Assembly: GCA_025716855.1 (NCBI GenBank)
Contig: JAIXMQ010000021.1
Span: 1 to 64,000, forward strand
Reading direction: 5' to 3'
DNA length: 64,000 bases
DNA from: Pilaira anomala
Lineage: Eukaryota > Mucoromycota > Mucoromycetes > Mucorales > Mucoraceae
Part shown: piece after piece, positions 47,650 through 60,369 of the stretch
How positions within the stretch are numbered: the stretch's first letter is position 1
Layout of the letters: each line of letters starts with the position of its first letter
The notes under the pieces: generated by a model
What the model saw: the letters and a program-made list of their open reading frames with translations, nothing else
Databases searched by the model: none
Told to the model about the DNA's origin: nothing
Made by a program: the position numbers and the translations under genes

Positions 47650-48284
47650 GTTGTATAATAGTGTAAATGCTTGAAAGGTTTAAAAAAAAATGAAAGCCTG
47701 ACCCTTGACTTTGGAATAGTAGTAGTAGTGGCTTAGTTGAGCTTTAAAAACCTGTGTGTATAAAGATCTCACTTTTCATCCTAAATGAAACGCTTCTATT
47801 GGCCATTAAACCAAACTGACTTCTTTCTAAACAAAATGATGTGTGTATTGACCACATTTTGTATTCAATAAAAGATCTTTTTAACAAAAGAATTCTGACT
47901 CTTTCTTGACATGAATAATCATTATACATAAACATTCAATACTGAAAACGTATTGTCTTGTAAAACTGGTCGCTCTCAAATCTTATTGTGAAATCAATTG
48001 ATGAAACACTATCTACTATTGAGATAGAACCATTGGTTTCTCTAAGTTGTCAAAAAGACTTATATAAGAGTAAAACGGGGTCAATAAATAAGCTCTATTG
48101 TATTATTTGACATCTCTATAATCAGAATATACTCAGCTGGTATATTTTCAACAACAAAAATGCATAGTCGTACAGTTTTAAGCATGACGTCGCCATCTAT
48201 GTATACATATATATAAAAAAAAAAAGAGGGCGTGTGAGTCAAACTAAAGAGGTCTTCTTATCTCTAACTACTTTTTTGAGAAAT
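47650..48284. promoter_or_regulatory. Divergent spacer between uL30m and nitronate monooxygenase
   Basis: 635 bp. Contains ACATATATATAAAAA at 48205-48219 shortly before the monooxygenase start, and a GTAGTAGTAGTGG repeat near 47716. The frame upstream of the monooxygenase ATG is open for 17 codons back to a GTG; translation from there is not expected. Confidence 0.45.
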
Positions 48285-49454
48285 ATGGCTACGACACATA
48301 TTTCAAACTGGGCAAGTACTTCTTTCACAAGAGCTTTAAGTTTACAGTACCCAATTATCCAAGCACCTTGTGCAGGTCATACTGGTCCCGACTTAATCGC
48401 AGCCGTAAGCAATGCAGGAGGCCTTGGTTCATTAGGTGGTGCCATGATCCCTACTCCCCAATTACGCACTACCATTCAGGCCATTCGAGAAAAGACCGAT
48501 AAAAAATTCGCGGTCAATCTCTTCTGTAGAACCACCCGACCTCCTACTTCCGCCGAGTTAGATAAGCATTATCCAGGATCTGATGATGTTTTAAACGATA
48601 TCCGAAAAGAACTCGACATGCCTATTCCTACCCACTTCAAATTACGTTCTCCTTCTTTTGAAGACCAAGTCAATGTCTTGTTAGAAGAACGTGTTCCTGT
48701 CGTCTCTTTCACTTTTGGTTTGTTGCCAGATAGTGTCTTACAAAGGTTTTGGTCTGTAGGAACTTATTTGATTGGTACCGCTACAACTGTACAAGAAGCC
48801 ATCGTCTTGGCTGGTTTAGACCCTTCAGATCCCACTCGAAAGGCCGATGCCATCGTCGCTCAAGGCTTAGAAGCAGGCGGCCATCGTGGCTCCTTCTTGG
48901 CAGGAAAAGGTTCAAATCATGAACAAATGTCAACTGCTGATTTAGTAAAATCTATTCGATCTGCTCAACAAGGACGTGGTGGTAACTCCAAGTTTCCAAT
49001 ACCTATATTAGCTGCTGGAGGTATCAGTACAGGCGAGAACGTATACACTGCTTTACATGACTGGAACGCTGACGGCGTTGTCATCGGTACATTGTTCATG
49101 ATGGCCACTGAATCAACTACACCCAAAGCACATAAAAATGTTTTATTGAATGCAAAGAACGCGACTGAAGGCACAAAGATTACTACAACCATTACAGGAA
49201 GAAGCGTTCGTAGTTACCCAAACAAGTTAATGAAGCGTATCGAAGAGACTGCCTCTGATATTCCTCATTACGATATTCAATCTGCCAAAACCAAGGATAT
49301 CGCTACTTTTGCAACTTCACAAGGTAATACCGATTATATGATGTTACTCTCCGGTGCAAATGCTTCCATTGCTGCCGAGTACTCTGAAAACGGTACGTTA
49401 TCTGCTGCTGAAATAATGAAAAAGATCGTGACAGATGTTAATAAATTTAAATAA
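48285..49454 (+). CDS. Nitronate monooxygenase (2-nitropropane dioxygenase family)
   Basis: Single exon, 389 aa. A FMN-binding TIM barrel: PIIQAPCAGHTGPDLIAAVS, NAGGLGSLGGAM, FAVNLFCRT, VPVVSFTFGLL, ADAIVAQGLEAGGHRGSF (catalytic His in the EAGGHRG loop), PILAAGGIST and DGVVIGTLFMMATES (FMN phosphate). These enzymes oxidise propionate 3-nitronate or alkyl nitronates, detoxifying nitro compounds. No introns, although most genes here have many; the coding sequence is also less AT-rich than its neighbours. A bacterial origin by transfer is possible but intron loss is equally plausible. No clear mitochondrial or peroxisomal signal. Confidence 0.92.
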   Translation: MATTHISNWASTSFTRALSLQYPIIQAPCAGHTGPDLIAAVSNAGGLGSLGGAMIPTPQLRTTIQAIREKTDKKFAVNLFCRTTRPPTSAELDKHYPGSDDVLNDIRKELDMPIPTHFKLRSPSFEDQVNVLLEERVPVVSFTFGLLPDSVLQRFWSVGTYLIGTATTVQEAIVLAGLDPSDPTRKADAIVAQGLEAGGHRGSFLAGKGSNHEQMSTADLVKSIRSAQQGRGGNSKFPIPILAAGGISTGENVYTALHDWNADGVVIGTLFMMATESTTPKAHKNVLLNAKNATEGTKITTTITGRSVRSYPNKLMKRIEETASDIPHYDIQSAKTKDIATFATSQGNTDYMMLLSGANASIAAEYSENGTLSAAEIMKKIVTDVNKFK

Positions 49455-49688
49455 ATTATATACATGAGCGAGATATAGAGAAAACTTACATATTTTACAC
49501 ATCTGTCAAAATGGGAAAACTATACCTTTTTAAATCCCAGTTACAATGCCCTTTTTCTATTTATTTATTTTTTCTCTTTCCAGGGCACAATTCTATTTTA
49601 TTTTATTTTACTTTTTTCTTTTTTTACGAGGGTGTTTCTTTTTTTTTTTTTTTTTTGAAGAGTCTTTCAGTTGAAACAATAAAATACA

Positions 49689-52032
49689 ATGAACTCTCGT
49701 CTCGGTAGAATCGCTTTATTAGCAAACAGAGTTGCTTTATCAAGACACCATGTTGTACTTCGACCCACCATGTCTTTAACCAAAATGACACAATGTCAAC
49801 TACGTAAAATAACCAGCACTTCTATTATCAGAGAACAATATTTACAAGGATATAAAGATAACGAAAGATTTCACGGTAAAAAAATACTTTTTTTTTTTTA
49901 TGTATCTGTCAAAAATATTTAAACTGTTTATTTTTATTTATTTTTTGTGTAGGTGAGTACCCTAGCCGTACTCATTATTGTGGTGAATTACGTGCTTCAA
50001 ACGAAGGGGAAAAAGTTGTATTATGCGGTTGGGTACAATCTTCTAGGTATAAGTTATATACAAAATAGATTGCAATTGTATTAAATTATTTCATGATTTT
50101 TAGAGACATGGCTCAAGATTTGATTTTCTTACCATTAAGAGATCATTCTGGTGTAACACAACTTGTCTACAATGACCCGAACAATGAACAACTCAAATCT
50201 CAAATTCAATCCTTATCGGCAGAGAGTGTTGTATGTGTTGAAGGTGTTGTACGTAAGAGACCTGATGGTATGTCAAATAAAAAGCAAGCATCGGGTGATA
50301 TAGAAGTAGTCATTTCTAAAATGTATTGTTTAAATCCTGCAAGTCCTTCTTTACCTTTCTGGCCCAATCAAGCACAACTGGTATAATAATAAAAAAAAAA
50401 AGCTTGATAACAACAACTCAAAAAAAAATTGAAAACTAACTAGTAGAATAAGCCAAATGAAGAAGTTAGACTTCGTCATCGTTATTTAGATCTTCGTAGT
50501 AATCAACTTCAACACAACATCCGTCTTCGGTCACTCACAGCCAACACAGTTAGAAATTATTTGACAGAAAATGGATTTACAGAAATTGAAACCCCCACTT
50601 TATTTAAATCCACACCTGAGGGTGCTCGTGAATTTATTGTGCCTACTAGAAAGAGAGGTCAATTTTATGCATTACCTCAAAGCCCTCAACAAGTAAGATA
50701 AAAAAAAAATACAATAAAAAAAAATTCGAATCAATCTGATTAAAATTTTTTATCATTTATAGCATAAACAAATGTTAATGGCAGCTGGATTCGATCGTTA
50801 TTTTCAAATTGCTCGTTGTTTTAGAGATGAAGATTTAAGAGCAGATCGTCAACCTGAATTCACTCAAGTAAGTTTTGAAAAATAATACTAATAATAATAA
50901 TAAAGTGTATATAAAAAAATCTAACCTTTTTTTTTTTTAGATTGATCTAGAAATGTCATTTATTAAAATCAAAGATATCCAAAGCATTATTGAAGGCATG
51001 GTCACATCAATTTGGGATAAAGCATTAGGCAAGAAATTAACAAAACAAAGCTTCCCTCACATGACATACAACGAAGCCATGTCCACTTACGGCTCCGATA
51101 AACCTGATATCAGATTCGACATGAAGATCAACGAAATCAGTTCTTACCTTCAAGACATTCTATCCAATGCTTCCTTAGATTGTATGGTTGTCAAAAAAGG
51201 CTCTTCCATTTCTGGTGGTGAATTAAAAGCCATGCAAAAGACTTTAGATTTAACAGCCGATAAAGATTTTGCTTTTGTCAAAATTAACGAAAACAACATC
51301 ATCTCCTGGCCATCCAAATGTGGTACCCTTCGTCATTCTCAACATATTGGTTCAATTGAATCTGAATTAAATCAAAAACTCAATATTGAACAAGGTGATT
51401 TGGTTGTAGTTCATAAAAGACCCAATTACCTTTATGGTGGTAACACTACCATGGGTCGTGTCCGCTTACACCTTTCCAACCTGATGCAAGAAAAGGGTCT
51501 TTTAAAATTAGATCAAGAAAAACACAAGTTCTTATGGGTCGAATCTTTCCCTCTTTTCACTCCAGATGAACAAGGTATTCGTACTTGGCAAGCAACCCAT
51601 CATCCATTTACCGCTCCATTTGATCAAGATATCCCATTATTAGCTACTGAACCTGAAAAAGTAAGAGGTCAACATTACGATTTAGTTTTAAACGGTATGG
51701 AAATTGGTGGTGGCTCCATCCGTATTCATTCTCCTGTCATGCAAACTTTTATCTTGGAAAAAGTATTACAGTTGGAAAAATACGAGTATAAGCGTTTCGA
51801 TCATTTAATTGATGCTCTGGGTGGTGGTTGTCCTCCTCATGGTGGTATCGCTTTAGGCTTTGATCGATTAATGGCTATCTTGACTGAATCAAATTCAATT
51901 CGTGATGTGATTGCCTTCCCCAAGGCAGCCGGTGGTAAAGATTTCGTTGTCAACAGTCCTTCTGAAGTCACTACCGCTCAACTTGATGAATATGGACTTC
52001 AATTATCTACTACTAATAATGAAAAAGAATAA
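49689..52032 (+). CDS. MSD1: Mitochondrial aspartyl-tRNA synthetase
   Basis: Six exons (49689..49875, 49953..50046, 50104..50380, 50453..50692, 50763..50867, 50941..52032) give 664 aa. A long basic N-terminus ([20 protein letters not shown]) is a mitochondrial presequence. The OB anticodon-binding domain starts at [22 protein letters not shown]. Class II motifs: [12 protein letters not shown] (motif 1 region), [44 protein letters not shown] (motif 2), and [14 protein letters not shown] (motif 3). The stretch between motifs 2 and 3 is the bacterial-type GAD insertion. Attaches Asp to mitochondrial tRNA-Asp. The end [18 protein letters not shown] is typical. Confidence 0.95.
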
Positions 52033-54751
52033 ACGTAGAAGAAGCCTTATTAGCAATGTATGTACATAAAATGAACGCGGCTTGTTTTATTTAATAAGAA
52101 TTAATTAGCCAACATGATTGGTAAACTTGAAATAATTTTTCTAGAGTGGCCCCCTTTTTTTTAAAATTTTTTTCATATCTCTTTTACGGATATGCACCTA
52201 CCTAAAAAACTATAGTACTGAAATAGTTCTTTATTCTTCATTTCCGACAGTAGTAACATTTCATTTAATTAAAGTGTTTCTGTTGGCTAGTATAATATAT
52301 GTATGTACATTTATTACTTGTAAGATTAATTCTCATATATTTTTATATGTTACTTTATAATCAGAGTACATATTTACCTGTAACCTTCTAAATATATCTC
52401 GAGCTTTTACACACATCTTTCCAGTATATAACTAACTATCAAGTCTCTTTTTTTTCTTTTAAGAATAAAAAAAAAAATAACTATGTCATGAAATATTAAT
52501 AGCGATCGATTTATAAATAAACATCTTTGCTATAAAAGACAAAACCATTCTTTACAATCTGCCCAAGCCATTGCAAAATGTATATATTTAGTACAAAAAC
52601 CATACTTTTTGAGCATTATCGAGATACAGATATATACATTCATCTGATTTAGAACTGCTAGATTTTTCTTCACATCTATAAAAAAAAAAAAAGTTGGTCT
52701 ATCATTTTCAGGAGGATGATATATCAAAATCAATAAACTTCTGAAACACTTGTAAAAAGACCAAAATGGAGGAGTATATATGGAGTGAGAAAGTGAGGAT
52801 AGTATCATATAATAAGAGCTCTTTTTTTTTTTTCAAGAAAACTTACGCGCAAATCATTATAAAAATGCACCTCGAATATCTAATTTATTAACTCTATATG
52901 TTCGTGTTCAATAAAAATGTACCGTCAAATTAGTATCTCAAGTAAAAAAAAAAAAAATAACTTGAGCTTCATTAAAAACTCTTGCGAATTGAGATTGAGG
53001 TATACAGATATATCGTTCGTTCCTGCTAGAGAAAGAAAAGAAAATGGCTCGTTAAAGTTTATATATATATATATGTTTTTGTGGAAATCTATTTGATATA
53101 AACTTGTAAGAGAATCTTTTGCTAAAAATGATCGAAAATGACGTCCTTTAACTTAAGGCAACAGAATTCTATTACCTCACAAATAATCAAATTAAAAAAA
53201 AAAAGGTAGTATGAAATCTCTAATGAAATTCAATTGGATCTTCTTTTGATATACATCCTACATTTTACTCATAAGATAAAAGAAAAGAAAAAAGGTTGTG
53301 TAAAATACATCTCCTGTTCTCGCATACTGAACTCCTCATTAATATAGTTTATATATAGTATGCATTTACACGTCTTTATCCAGCAAACTCTAAAAGTTCT
53401 AGAACCCTTACAATTGAAAAAAAAAATAGATAGGACATCTTACTCTATGCAAGAACTCCTTATGCAATCATACTTTTGTCGCGTTTCCTACTATATAACA
53501 TCTGAAACCCTTAATCACAAAATTTTGTAAAGGGAGGAGGATAGGAAAAAAAAACACGCTGATTTGTTATACGTTTATCTATTTATTTATGAACTGATAC
53601 TCGGACTTACTATCGGTTCTTTCTTTTCTCTATAAAAAAAAAGTTTATTTTGTTCAAGTATAAAATAGCTGTCATCATGAAAGGCAACAACAAATTAAGC
53701 TTTTATGTAGCCGATCTAACCGTATTTACTATTTTTGTGTAATACGCACGAAATTTAATCGAATTTAATAAAAATTTATTTTCAAATTTCTTGTTTAAAA
53801 ACGAAAAGTGAGTGGCAGATTTTTTCATCTTCTCTTACAATTATTAAAAACCTCTAGTACTTATTTTACAGTCATGCGTTAGCTATATCTTTCTTTTTCT
53901 TTTAATGAGTTGAGGGCCGATTGTCACTAGAGTTCGCATTAACTATTATTTGACTTCTTTATTTTATTTTTTTTCATACGCCAAAACAGGTTTTTCACTA
54001 TATAGCCACTATTATTATTATTTATTTTTTTTTATTTTTTTGGATGAAACGACACAAGTTTTTAAGCGTGTTTCTTTTGGTACCAGATCATTTAGAAAAA
54101 TTAAAACATGGACTTCATTAACTTTATACCTCCAAGAACAGGTGTATTAACCAATAACTAGGCTTATTAAGGTAAATAGTATCGCTGTATGTTATCTTTT
54201 TTCCTACACCAAAATAAAAATGTATTCCGTACCCCAAAAAAAAAAAAAAAATCGTCCCAACTTTCTATTTTCAAACGGTACCAAAATTAATATAAAAAAG
54301 TGTACCATATTTATTCTGGAGTCGTACCAATAAAGTGCGCCAAAAAAAAAAATCAAGCGTACCAATTCACCTATATTTATAAATATTTTTGTTGTATAAA
54401 TAGAGGCAACAAGTGACGCGAACTGCAGCCATGTTTATTTTATTTTTTTTTTTTAAACAGAAGCATTTTCTTTTTGACTTGAAGCAAAAGAAAAAGAGTT
54501 TTTGAAAGGGGAAATGAAAAAGAAGATAGGAGAGCAACCTTCTTTTTTTTTTATATAGGGAGAATAAATTGTATATAATACAAAATTTCATTTACTTTTG
54601 TTTTAGAAAGACTAAAAAGAGAATGAGCTTGTGACGGTTCCCTTTCAGTAACTAAAATAGAATTTTATTGTTCAACTATCCCAGTTTATTTTTTCTTTCT
54701 TGTACCTTTTTCTTTTTTTTTTTTTTTTTTTTTTTTTTTTATTTAATCATA
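52033..54751. other. 2.7-kb AT-rich spacer
   Basis: No gene seen. A minus ORF of 92 codons (52808..52530) is low-complexity and Phe/Ile-rich. The right part has a GTACCA motif cluster and a TATA box and is treated separately as the probable SHO1 promoter. Confidence 0.5.
54078..54402 (+). promoter_or_regulatory. GTACCA cluster and TATAAATAG box upstream of SHO1
   Basis: GTACCA occurs at 54080, 54278, 54302, 54324 and 54359, plus GTACCC at 54229; four copies fall within 90 bp. TATAAATAG at 54395-54403 follows directly. Together they look like an upstream activating region and core promoter, 350 bp before the SHO1 ATG. Confidence 0.5.
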
Positions 54752-55967
54752 ATGACACGCATTGCTGACAATGTCTTTTTACTAACAACTTTAATATTAT
54801 CTGCTGTAAGCAATTTATTTCATCCTAATAAAACTAAAGCGTGTTATTTATTTATTTTTCTTTCATTTCTATATAGTCTGGTTGGTTGATTGCTTTTGTT
54901 GGTGCCTGTGTTTTTAGAAGAGGTCTTTCAGGCGGTGCATGGTGGATTATTATATATGAACTACTTTTAGTAATGGGAATCAGTTTTGTGTTACTAACAA
55001 ACACATTTACCCAATATCGAATGGTGGTAAATAAAAATAAAAAAACATAAATAAAAACAACAACAACAAACTGATTTTTTTTTTTTTTTTTTTGTTTAGA
55101 TTTTAACCTTTTTAGCCAGTAGTATTGCCATGTTAACACATCAACTCGATTACGCTTTACCCACAACAAAATTCGTAAATCAATATAAGGGAGGTGCAGG
55201 TGCTTATGCTTCAGGCTATGTTATTTTGATCGTGATTCAAGTAAATATATATATATATGTCTTTTTTTAATTTAAATTATTAATTTTATTATTTAATACT
55301 TTATTAAGTTTTTATGGGTTATCGTATTTGGTAGTGAATCCGATAGTTATTTTGGTAAATATTCACCAAAATATTATGGGAATACTGTTGGCGTTGTCAC
55401 ACCACATCAAACATCACAACAATCATTACAACAACCACATTTTGAAAGAACAGGCGATAAAACTATCTTGACCGACTCAGCTGCTACTGCTACTGCTGCT
55501 CCAAGTGGTGGTACGACTGCCTATCATGGTACTGCATATCATGCTACTTCACCTCCAGCTCATCCTGCAACCGCCACGATTGAACCTAATATCATTTCTT
55601 CCGAACAAACTCAGCCAACAACAGCTCAACAACAGATCGAATATAGAGAAAGAGTGCAAGCTTTACATGCCTGTAAGTTACACACAGAAAGACCTATCCC
55701 GTTTTTATTTATATTTATTTATTTATTTTTTTTCAAACATATTAGATCAAGCAAATCCTGAAGATCCAAATGAGTTAAGCTTTGCTAAAGGAGAAATGTT
55801 AGATATCGTTGATAGAAACGGTAATTGGTGGCAGGCACGTAAAACTGATGGTACAATTGGTATCATTCCAAGTAATTATGTAAGTACATATTATATGTAT
55901 TTTAAACAAAATCTGTCAAGTTATAAATTTATATTAATTATTTATTTAGTTTGGTGCAGCAGCATAA
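54752..55967 (+). CDS. SHO1: Sho1-like osmosensor (four membrane helices plus SH3)
   Basis: Six exons (54752..54805, 54877..55026, 55100..55240, 55309..55672, 55746..55879, 55950..55967) give 286 aa. Four membrane helices (residues ~8-130; e.g. [51 protein letters not shown]) are followed by an Ala/Thr/Pro/Gln-rich linker and an SH3 domain (about 225-282: [42 protein letters not shown]). Sho1 sits in the plasma membrane and recruits the MAPKK Pbs2 to activate the HOG osmostress pathway. The last exon encodes only FGAAA. A T-rich tract of about 30 bases precedes the ATG. Confidence 0.93.
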
Positions 55968-56056
55968 AAATGCACAAAACAAACACACACACACACACAC
56001 ACACACACCTTTCTTTTTAAACAACACACTGCATATTTTTTTTTTTTTTTTTACTT

Positions 56057-56102
<46 letters not shown>

Positions 56103-57895
56103 TTTTTTGTATTATCTCATTAATTTACATTCATTCTGTATTAGAAAAAAAAAACCCCCCCTCGTCTGATATCAGTTGTTTAATAAATGTATCTATTCTT
56201 TTTTTTTTTCTTACTACATATTAACAATGGTAATATGAATATTTTTACCCTAAACCTTTTATGTGTAAATGTATATTCCCCTCACACACACACTCTCTCT
56301 CCATATAGTAACAACAACCAAAAAGTTTCTCTTTATTAGGAGATATATATATATTCCTTTTTTCATTGTCAAACCAAATAAACATTATACTTATAAGCTT
56401 ATTTCTTCTAATAACGACCAAGTAGCTCGATTTGCAGTAGAAAAAGAATATTCCATCATTGGACTATAGTGGAAAGTGAAATCTCACTTTGTCTTTTTTG
56501 TAAAGCGTCAATATCTCCTCGCCTTGTAACGCTTAATATATGATTTATTGTAATGTATGTACATCTCGAAGAGTTTTTTTTTTTTTTTTTTTTTCTTTTA
56601 TGACAAGTTTAAAGCAGATATATAATCTGTATATATCCATTATAATTTTTTACTGACCATTACTATATCAATAAGAATAGTAGGAGAATAATTAGAATAC
56701 AAATACGGAGGAGAGAAAGAGGACTCAGGTACGCTTATCATTATAATATAAATTTGCGTTCTAGATTGCCCCAAAGGTTTTTTATTTTTATTTTTTTAAG
56801 CTTGGTAACTTTTTTGATGTTTAAATAACTAGATCTTATCACGTTTGATCATTATGCCAAATCTTTTGTAAGAGTATAAAAAGGGGGGGATTTTGATGAT
56901 TACAGTACCCAACCCTTTAGGCAAAAAAAAACCTTCTTTGACTTGGTGAAAAAAGATATAGGAGATGGCCTGCAGAAGGAGAAACATGGAACAGTGCTTG
57001 TCAAACATTATCATTCAACCCTTTTTTTTTTATAATTAAAAAGAAGATTAAGTTTTTTTTTTTTTTTGATAAAATAAAAGACTGCTCTATCTGTATATAC
57101 TCAGGAATATGTAAACATAGGTTCTCTATCATTATTTTAAGACCTTTTGTTTTAATAGATTTCAACTACATATCCATAAACAACTTTTGTTTAAGGCAAA
57201 GATATGGTAGTTATATTTAAATATACATAAGAAGAAAAGCATATAAATGGAGCTTAAAGAAAGCTAGTACCTGTATATAAGAATCCTGTATTATACATGT
57301 TGCAGTAGTACGCTTGTAATTTTAGTACCTTTCTTGATCATCAAGACTTTCAAATTAAATTGTTACCGAGAGAGACTAAAGGCCCACACAGAAAAAAAAA
57401 AAAGCACATCTACTTTGCTGCACACTTTTTTGTCAAATATGTGTGTAAAGAACTTCTTAGTATAAATGAATCAAGACGAAAGTCATCACTACTTCTCAAC
57501 TCCATATTAAGAGTAAATCAACATATCACATGAACAAATTGTCAAAGAAAAAGCATGATCGATTTTAAGATCGCTGAATAAGATCTATCGAGCATATTTA
57601 TACCAACGCTTTGCTATGATGCATATCATCATCTCTCTTTCAGAGTTCATTCCAAGCATTAAACAATCACTTGCTTTTTTAACAGAAAAACCCCCTTTCC
57701 AAAAAAAAAAAAAAAAAAAAAAAAAATACACACGCTCCAACAACATAACACTCACATTATCCTTTGCCAATCATTTTTAGAAAAGCGCCATTTATTTATT
57801 TATTTTTTTAAAAAAAAAAGGACATAAGCTTCTTTCTTTTCTCATCCCTTTTTCTCTTTACTTTTTTACTTTAAAAAACAACTTTCAAACACACA
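55968..57895. other. 1.9-kb AT-rich spacer with microsatellites
   Basis: Holds (CA)n at 55980-56009, (CT)n at 56062-56099, long T-runs, and A-runs including 28 As at 57699-57726. No gene seen. A plus ORF ending near 56469 is rich in Phe and Ile. Confidence 0.55.
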
Positions 57896-58947
57896 ATGAG
57901 CAGAGATGAAGAATATGATTATCTTTTCAAGGGTAAAAAAAACTAACTTTGGAGCTTTTCCTACCCCTTGACTCTTATCTATTTTTTTTTTTTTGTGTAC
58001 TCATCTTTTTTTTTTTTTTTAATATTAAAAAATAAGTTGTCTTGATTGGTGATTCCGGTGTTGGTAAAACTAACCTTTTGAGTCGTTTCACACGTAACGA
58101 ATTCAACTTGGAGTCAAAGAGTACTATTGGTGTTGAGTTTGCTACTAGAAGTATTCAAGTAGATAATAAGGTCATTAAGGCTCAAATTTGGGATACTGGT
58201 AAAGAATATATATTTAATAACGAGATGACAAAAAAAAAAGTAACGCTTTTAATTCTTTTAAAGCTGGACAAGAAAGATACCGTGCCATCACCAGTGCGTA
58301 AGTATTTATCTGCACACCTGAGCGAATTTCCCCTCTTATATTTTTTTTTCTTCTTCTTGATCTTTTTTAGTTATTATCGTGGTGCGGTGGGTGCATTATT
58401 AGTGTATGATATCTCAAAGCATTCAACTTATGAAAGTGTTGATCGTTGGTTAAAGGAACTTCGTGATCATGCTGATTCTAATATTGTTATTATGCTTGTG
58501 GGTAACAAGAGTGATTTAAGACATTTGAGAGCTGTACCTACAGAAGAAGCTAAACAATTTGCATGTATGTTATTATTTGTTTATATATGCACCTCTTTCA
58601 ACAAACTAAAAAAAAACACACACACACATACACACCTTTTTACTTCCTATTATTTTAGCTGATAATGGTCTTTCTTTTATCGAAACTTCCGCCTTGGATG
58701 CTACTAATGTTGATCAATCATTCCAACAGATTTTGACAGGTAACGAAAAAACAAAAAAAAACACGTTTTCTCTTTCTTTTTTCGTTCTACTTAATTATGC
58801 GTTTTTTTAATAATAGAAATTTACCGTATTGTATCCAACAAGGCTTTGGAATCATCTAACAATACAATTAAACCCACAAGTGGTCAAACTATTCTTGTTT
58901 CTCAAACACCTGATGAACAAGCCAAGCAAGGTGGAGGCTGTTGTTAA
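57896..58947 (+). CDS. Rab11/Ypt31-type small GTPase
   Basis: Six exons (57896..57932, 58037..58198, 58264..58297, 58371..58564, 58659..58739, 58817..58947) give 212 aa. G1 [14 protein letters not shown], effector region [12 protein letters not shown]3 [20 protein letters not shown]4 VGNKSDL and G5 ETSALD are intact; the N-terminus [12 protein letters not shown] and [18 protein letters not shown] are typical of Rab11. The C-terminus GGGCC is the double-geranylgeranylation signal. It controls trans-Golgi to plasma membrane and recycling traffic, important for hyphal tip growth. A 34-nt exon 3 carries the G3 motif. Confidence 0.95.
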
Positions 58948-59432
58948 TTTTTTGTAAAATGTAAAATAAAATACCAAAAAAAAAAAAGAGAGATCGTTTT
59001 TACCCAAATAATATTTATCCTTTGAGTCAGTGAGTGAGATCATTTAATCCTGGGATATTATACTTTCATGTCATGCAAATAAAACGACCCTGCGCTAACA
59101 TGTAAAAAAAAAAAAAAAAAAGAGTAATGTTGGTTCGAATCGAAACTTGATGGCTTGGCATATGATATTTTACTATAATCACTTTTAAGGCTGATGCAAT
59201 AAAAGACCGCTAAAGAGGCGGCTAAGTTATCTAGTTAGAATAAGGTGTCTATCCTCATTCGTTTAAACATTCACATCAGAAAAAAAATGTATGTATACAG
59301 TTTATCGTTTTAATTTATTACAGAAAAAAGGGCTTATAATAAAAAAACATAAAAGTTGAGATTCACAACTATGTTTATAAAAAAAAAAGAGAGAGGGGTA
59401 GTGGTATAAAAGAAGTCATAACAACTTTTTTT
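58948..59432. other. Convergent spacer, no gene seen
   Basis: 485 bp between the Rab11 and uS8 stops. Contains A-runs and an isolated GGTTCGAATC near 59132 that resembles a pol III B box, with no tRNA around it. Confidence 0.55.
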
Positions 59433-60056
59433 TTAGTAAAAGAAACCAAGAATTTTACCACCAGCATGCTTTTGACGAGCTTCTTCATGATCCATGATAC
59501 CACCAGCAGTAGTCAATACCATGTAACCAAATTGACGAGCAGGCAACAAGTTAGCTGTCCACTTCTCAATATCCTTGACTTGGATATTGAAACGAGGAGA
59601 GATCACACCACACTTGTTGATACGACCGTTCAATTGAATAACAATCTTACCAGATCGATGATCATCAATGATTTCAAATTCACCAATATAGCCTACAGAT
59701 AAGAAATTGCGTTAGAAAATGTATTCCAATATTTGAGTGTATAACATATCAAGTAGATAAATAATGATGTGTAAAAAAAGTGCAAACAAAGGAAAAATTA
59801 ATCTCCCGTCGATTTAAAAATCATACATTGTGAAAAATAAAAGCAACGTATAATCAGTTATACGACGGTGTGTGTGTGTGTGTGTTATAAAGAAAAGGGT
59901 AGAATAGGGTTACTTTTACTTACCATGCTTTTGCATAACCGTAAGGAACTTGATAATAACTTTGGAAGAAGGACGAATAAGAACTTGTCTCTTTCCACGC
60001 TTTTCAGCGTTATTAATGTTCTTTAAACAATCTTGCAAAACAGATACTCTGACCAT
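59433..60056 (-). CDS. RPS22: 40S ribosomal protein uS8 (S15a/Rps22)
   Basis: Two exons (60056..59924, 59692..59433) give 130 aa, exactly the eukaryotic uS8 length. [20 protein letters not shown] starts the protein; [20 protein letters not shown] and the C-terminal [23 protein letters not shown] are conserved almost without change in eukaryotes. A core protein of the small subunit platform. The intron is 231 bp, longer than most here and includes a (GT)n tract (59868-59885); long introns are common in fungal ribosomal protein genes and can hold snoRNAs, but I saw no clear box C/D pair. Confidence 0.97.
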
Positions 60057-60329
60057 AATGAGACTACACAAATTTATATATATATATATATCAATACAGC
60101 AATTCAAACTTAAATGAGTGTCGCCCCAAAGCGATTCATAAAAGTGGTTGCTAAATATCATGTACAGTAATCTTCCAAAAGATTTTGTAACATGACAATA
60201 GGATGGATGGATGGATTCATAAAATACCTTTGGATGCGTATAAAAGGGGAGATACGAAAAGGAAAGAACTACATATTACTTTTACCGCCACTTTTTAAAC
60301 CTTCTTCTTCCCCGTGTACCACCACTCAG

Positions 60330-60369
<40 letters not shown>

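Noticed and set aside
52530..52808. 92-codon minus-strand ORF
   Set aside because: Low-complexity, A/T-driven composition, no homology recognised, no splice or promoter support.
59125..59145. Perfect-looking B box GGTTCGAATC
   Set aside because: Only A-run sequence lies upstream, with no A box or stems at tRNA spacing. Probably chance.
59693..59923. snoRNA hosted in the uS8 intron
   Set aside because: I looked for box C (RTGATGA) and box D (CTGA) pairs. ATGATG occurs near 59764 but no matching D box with a terminal stem was found.
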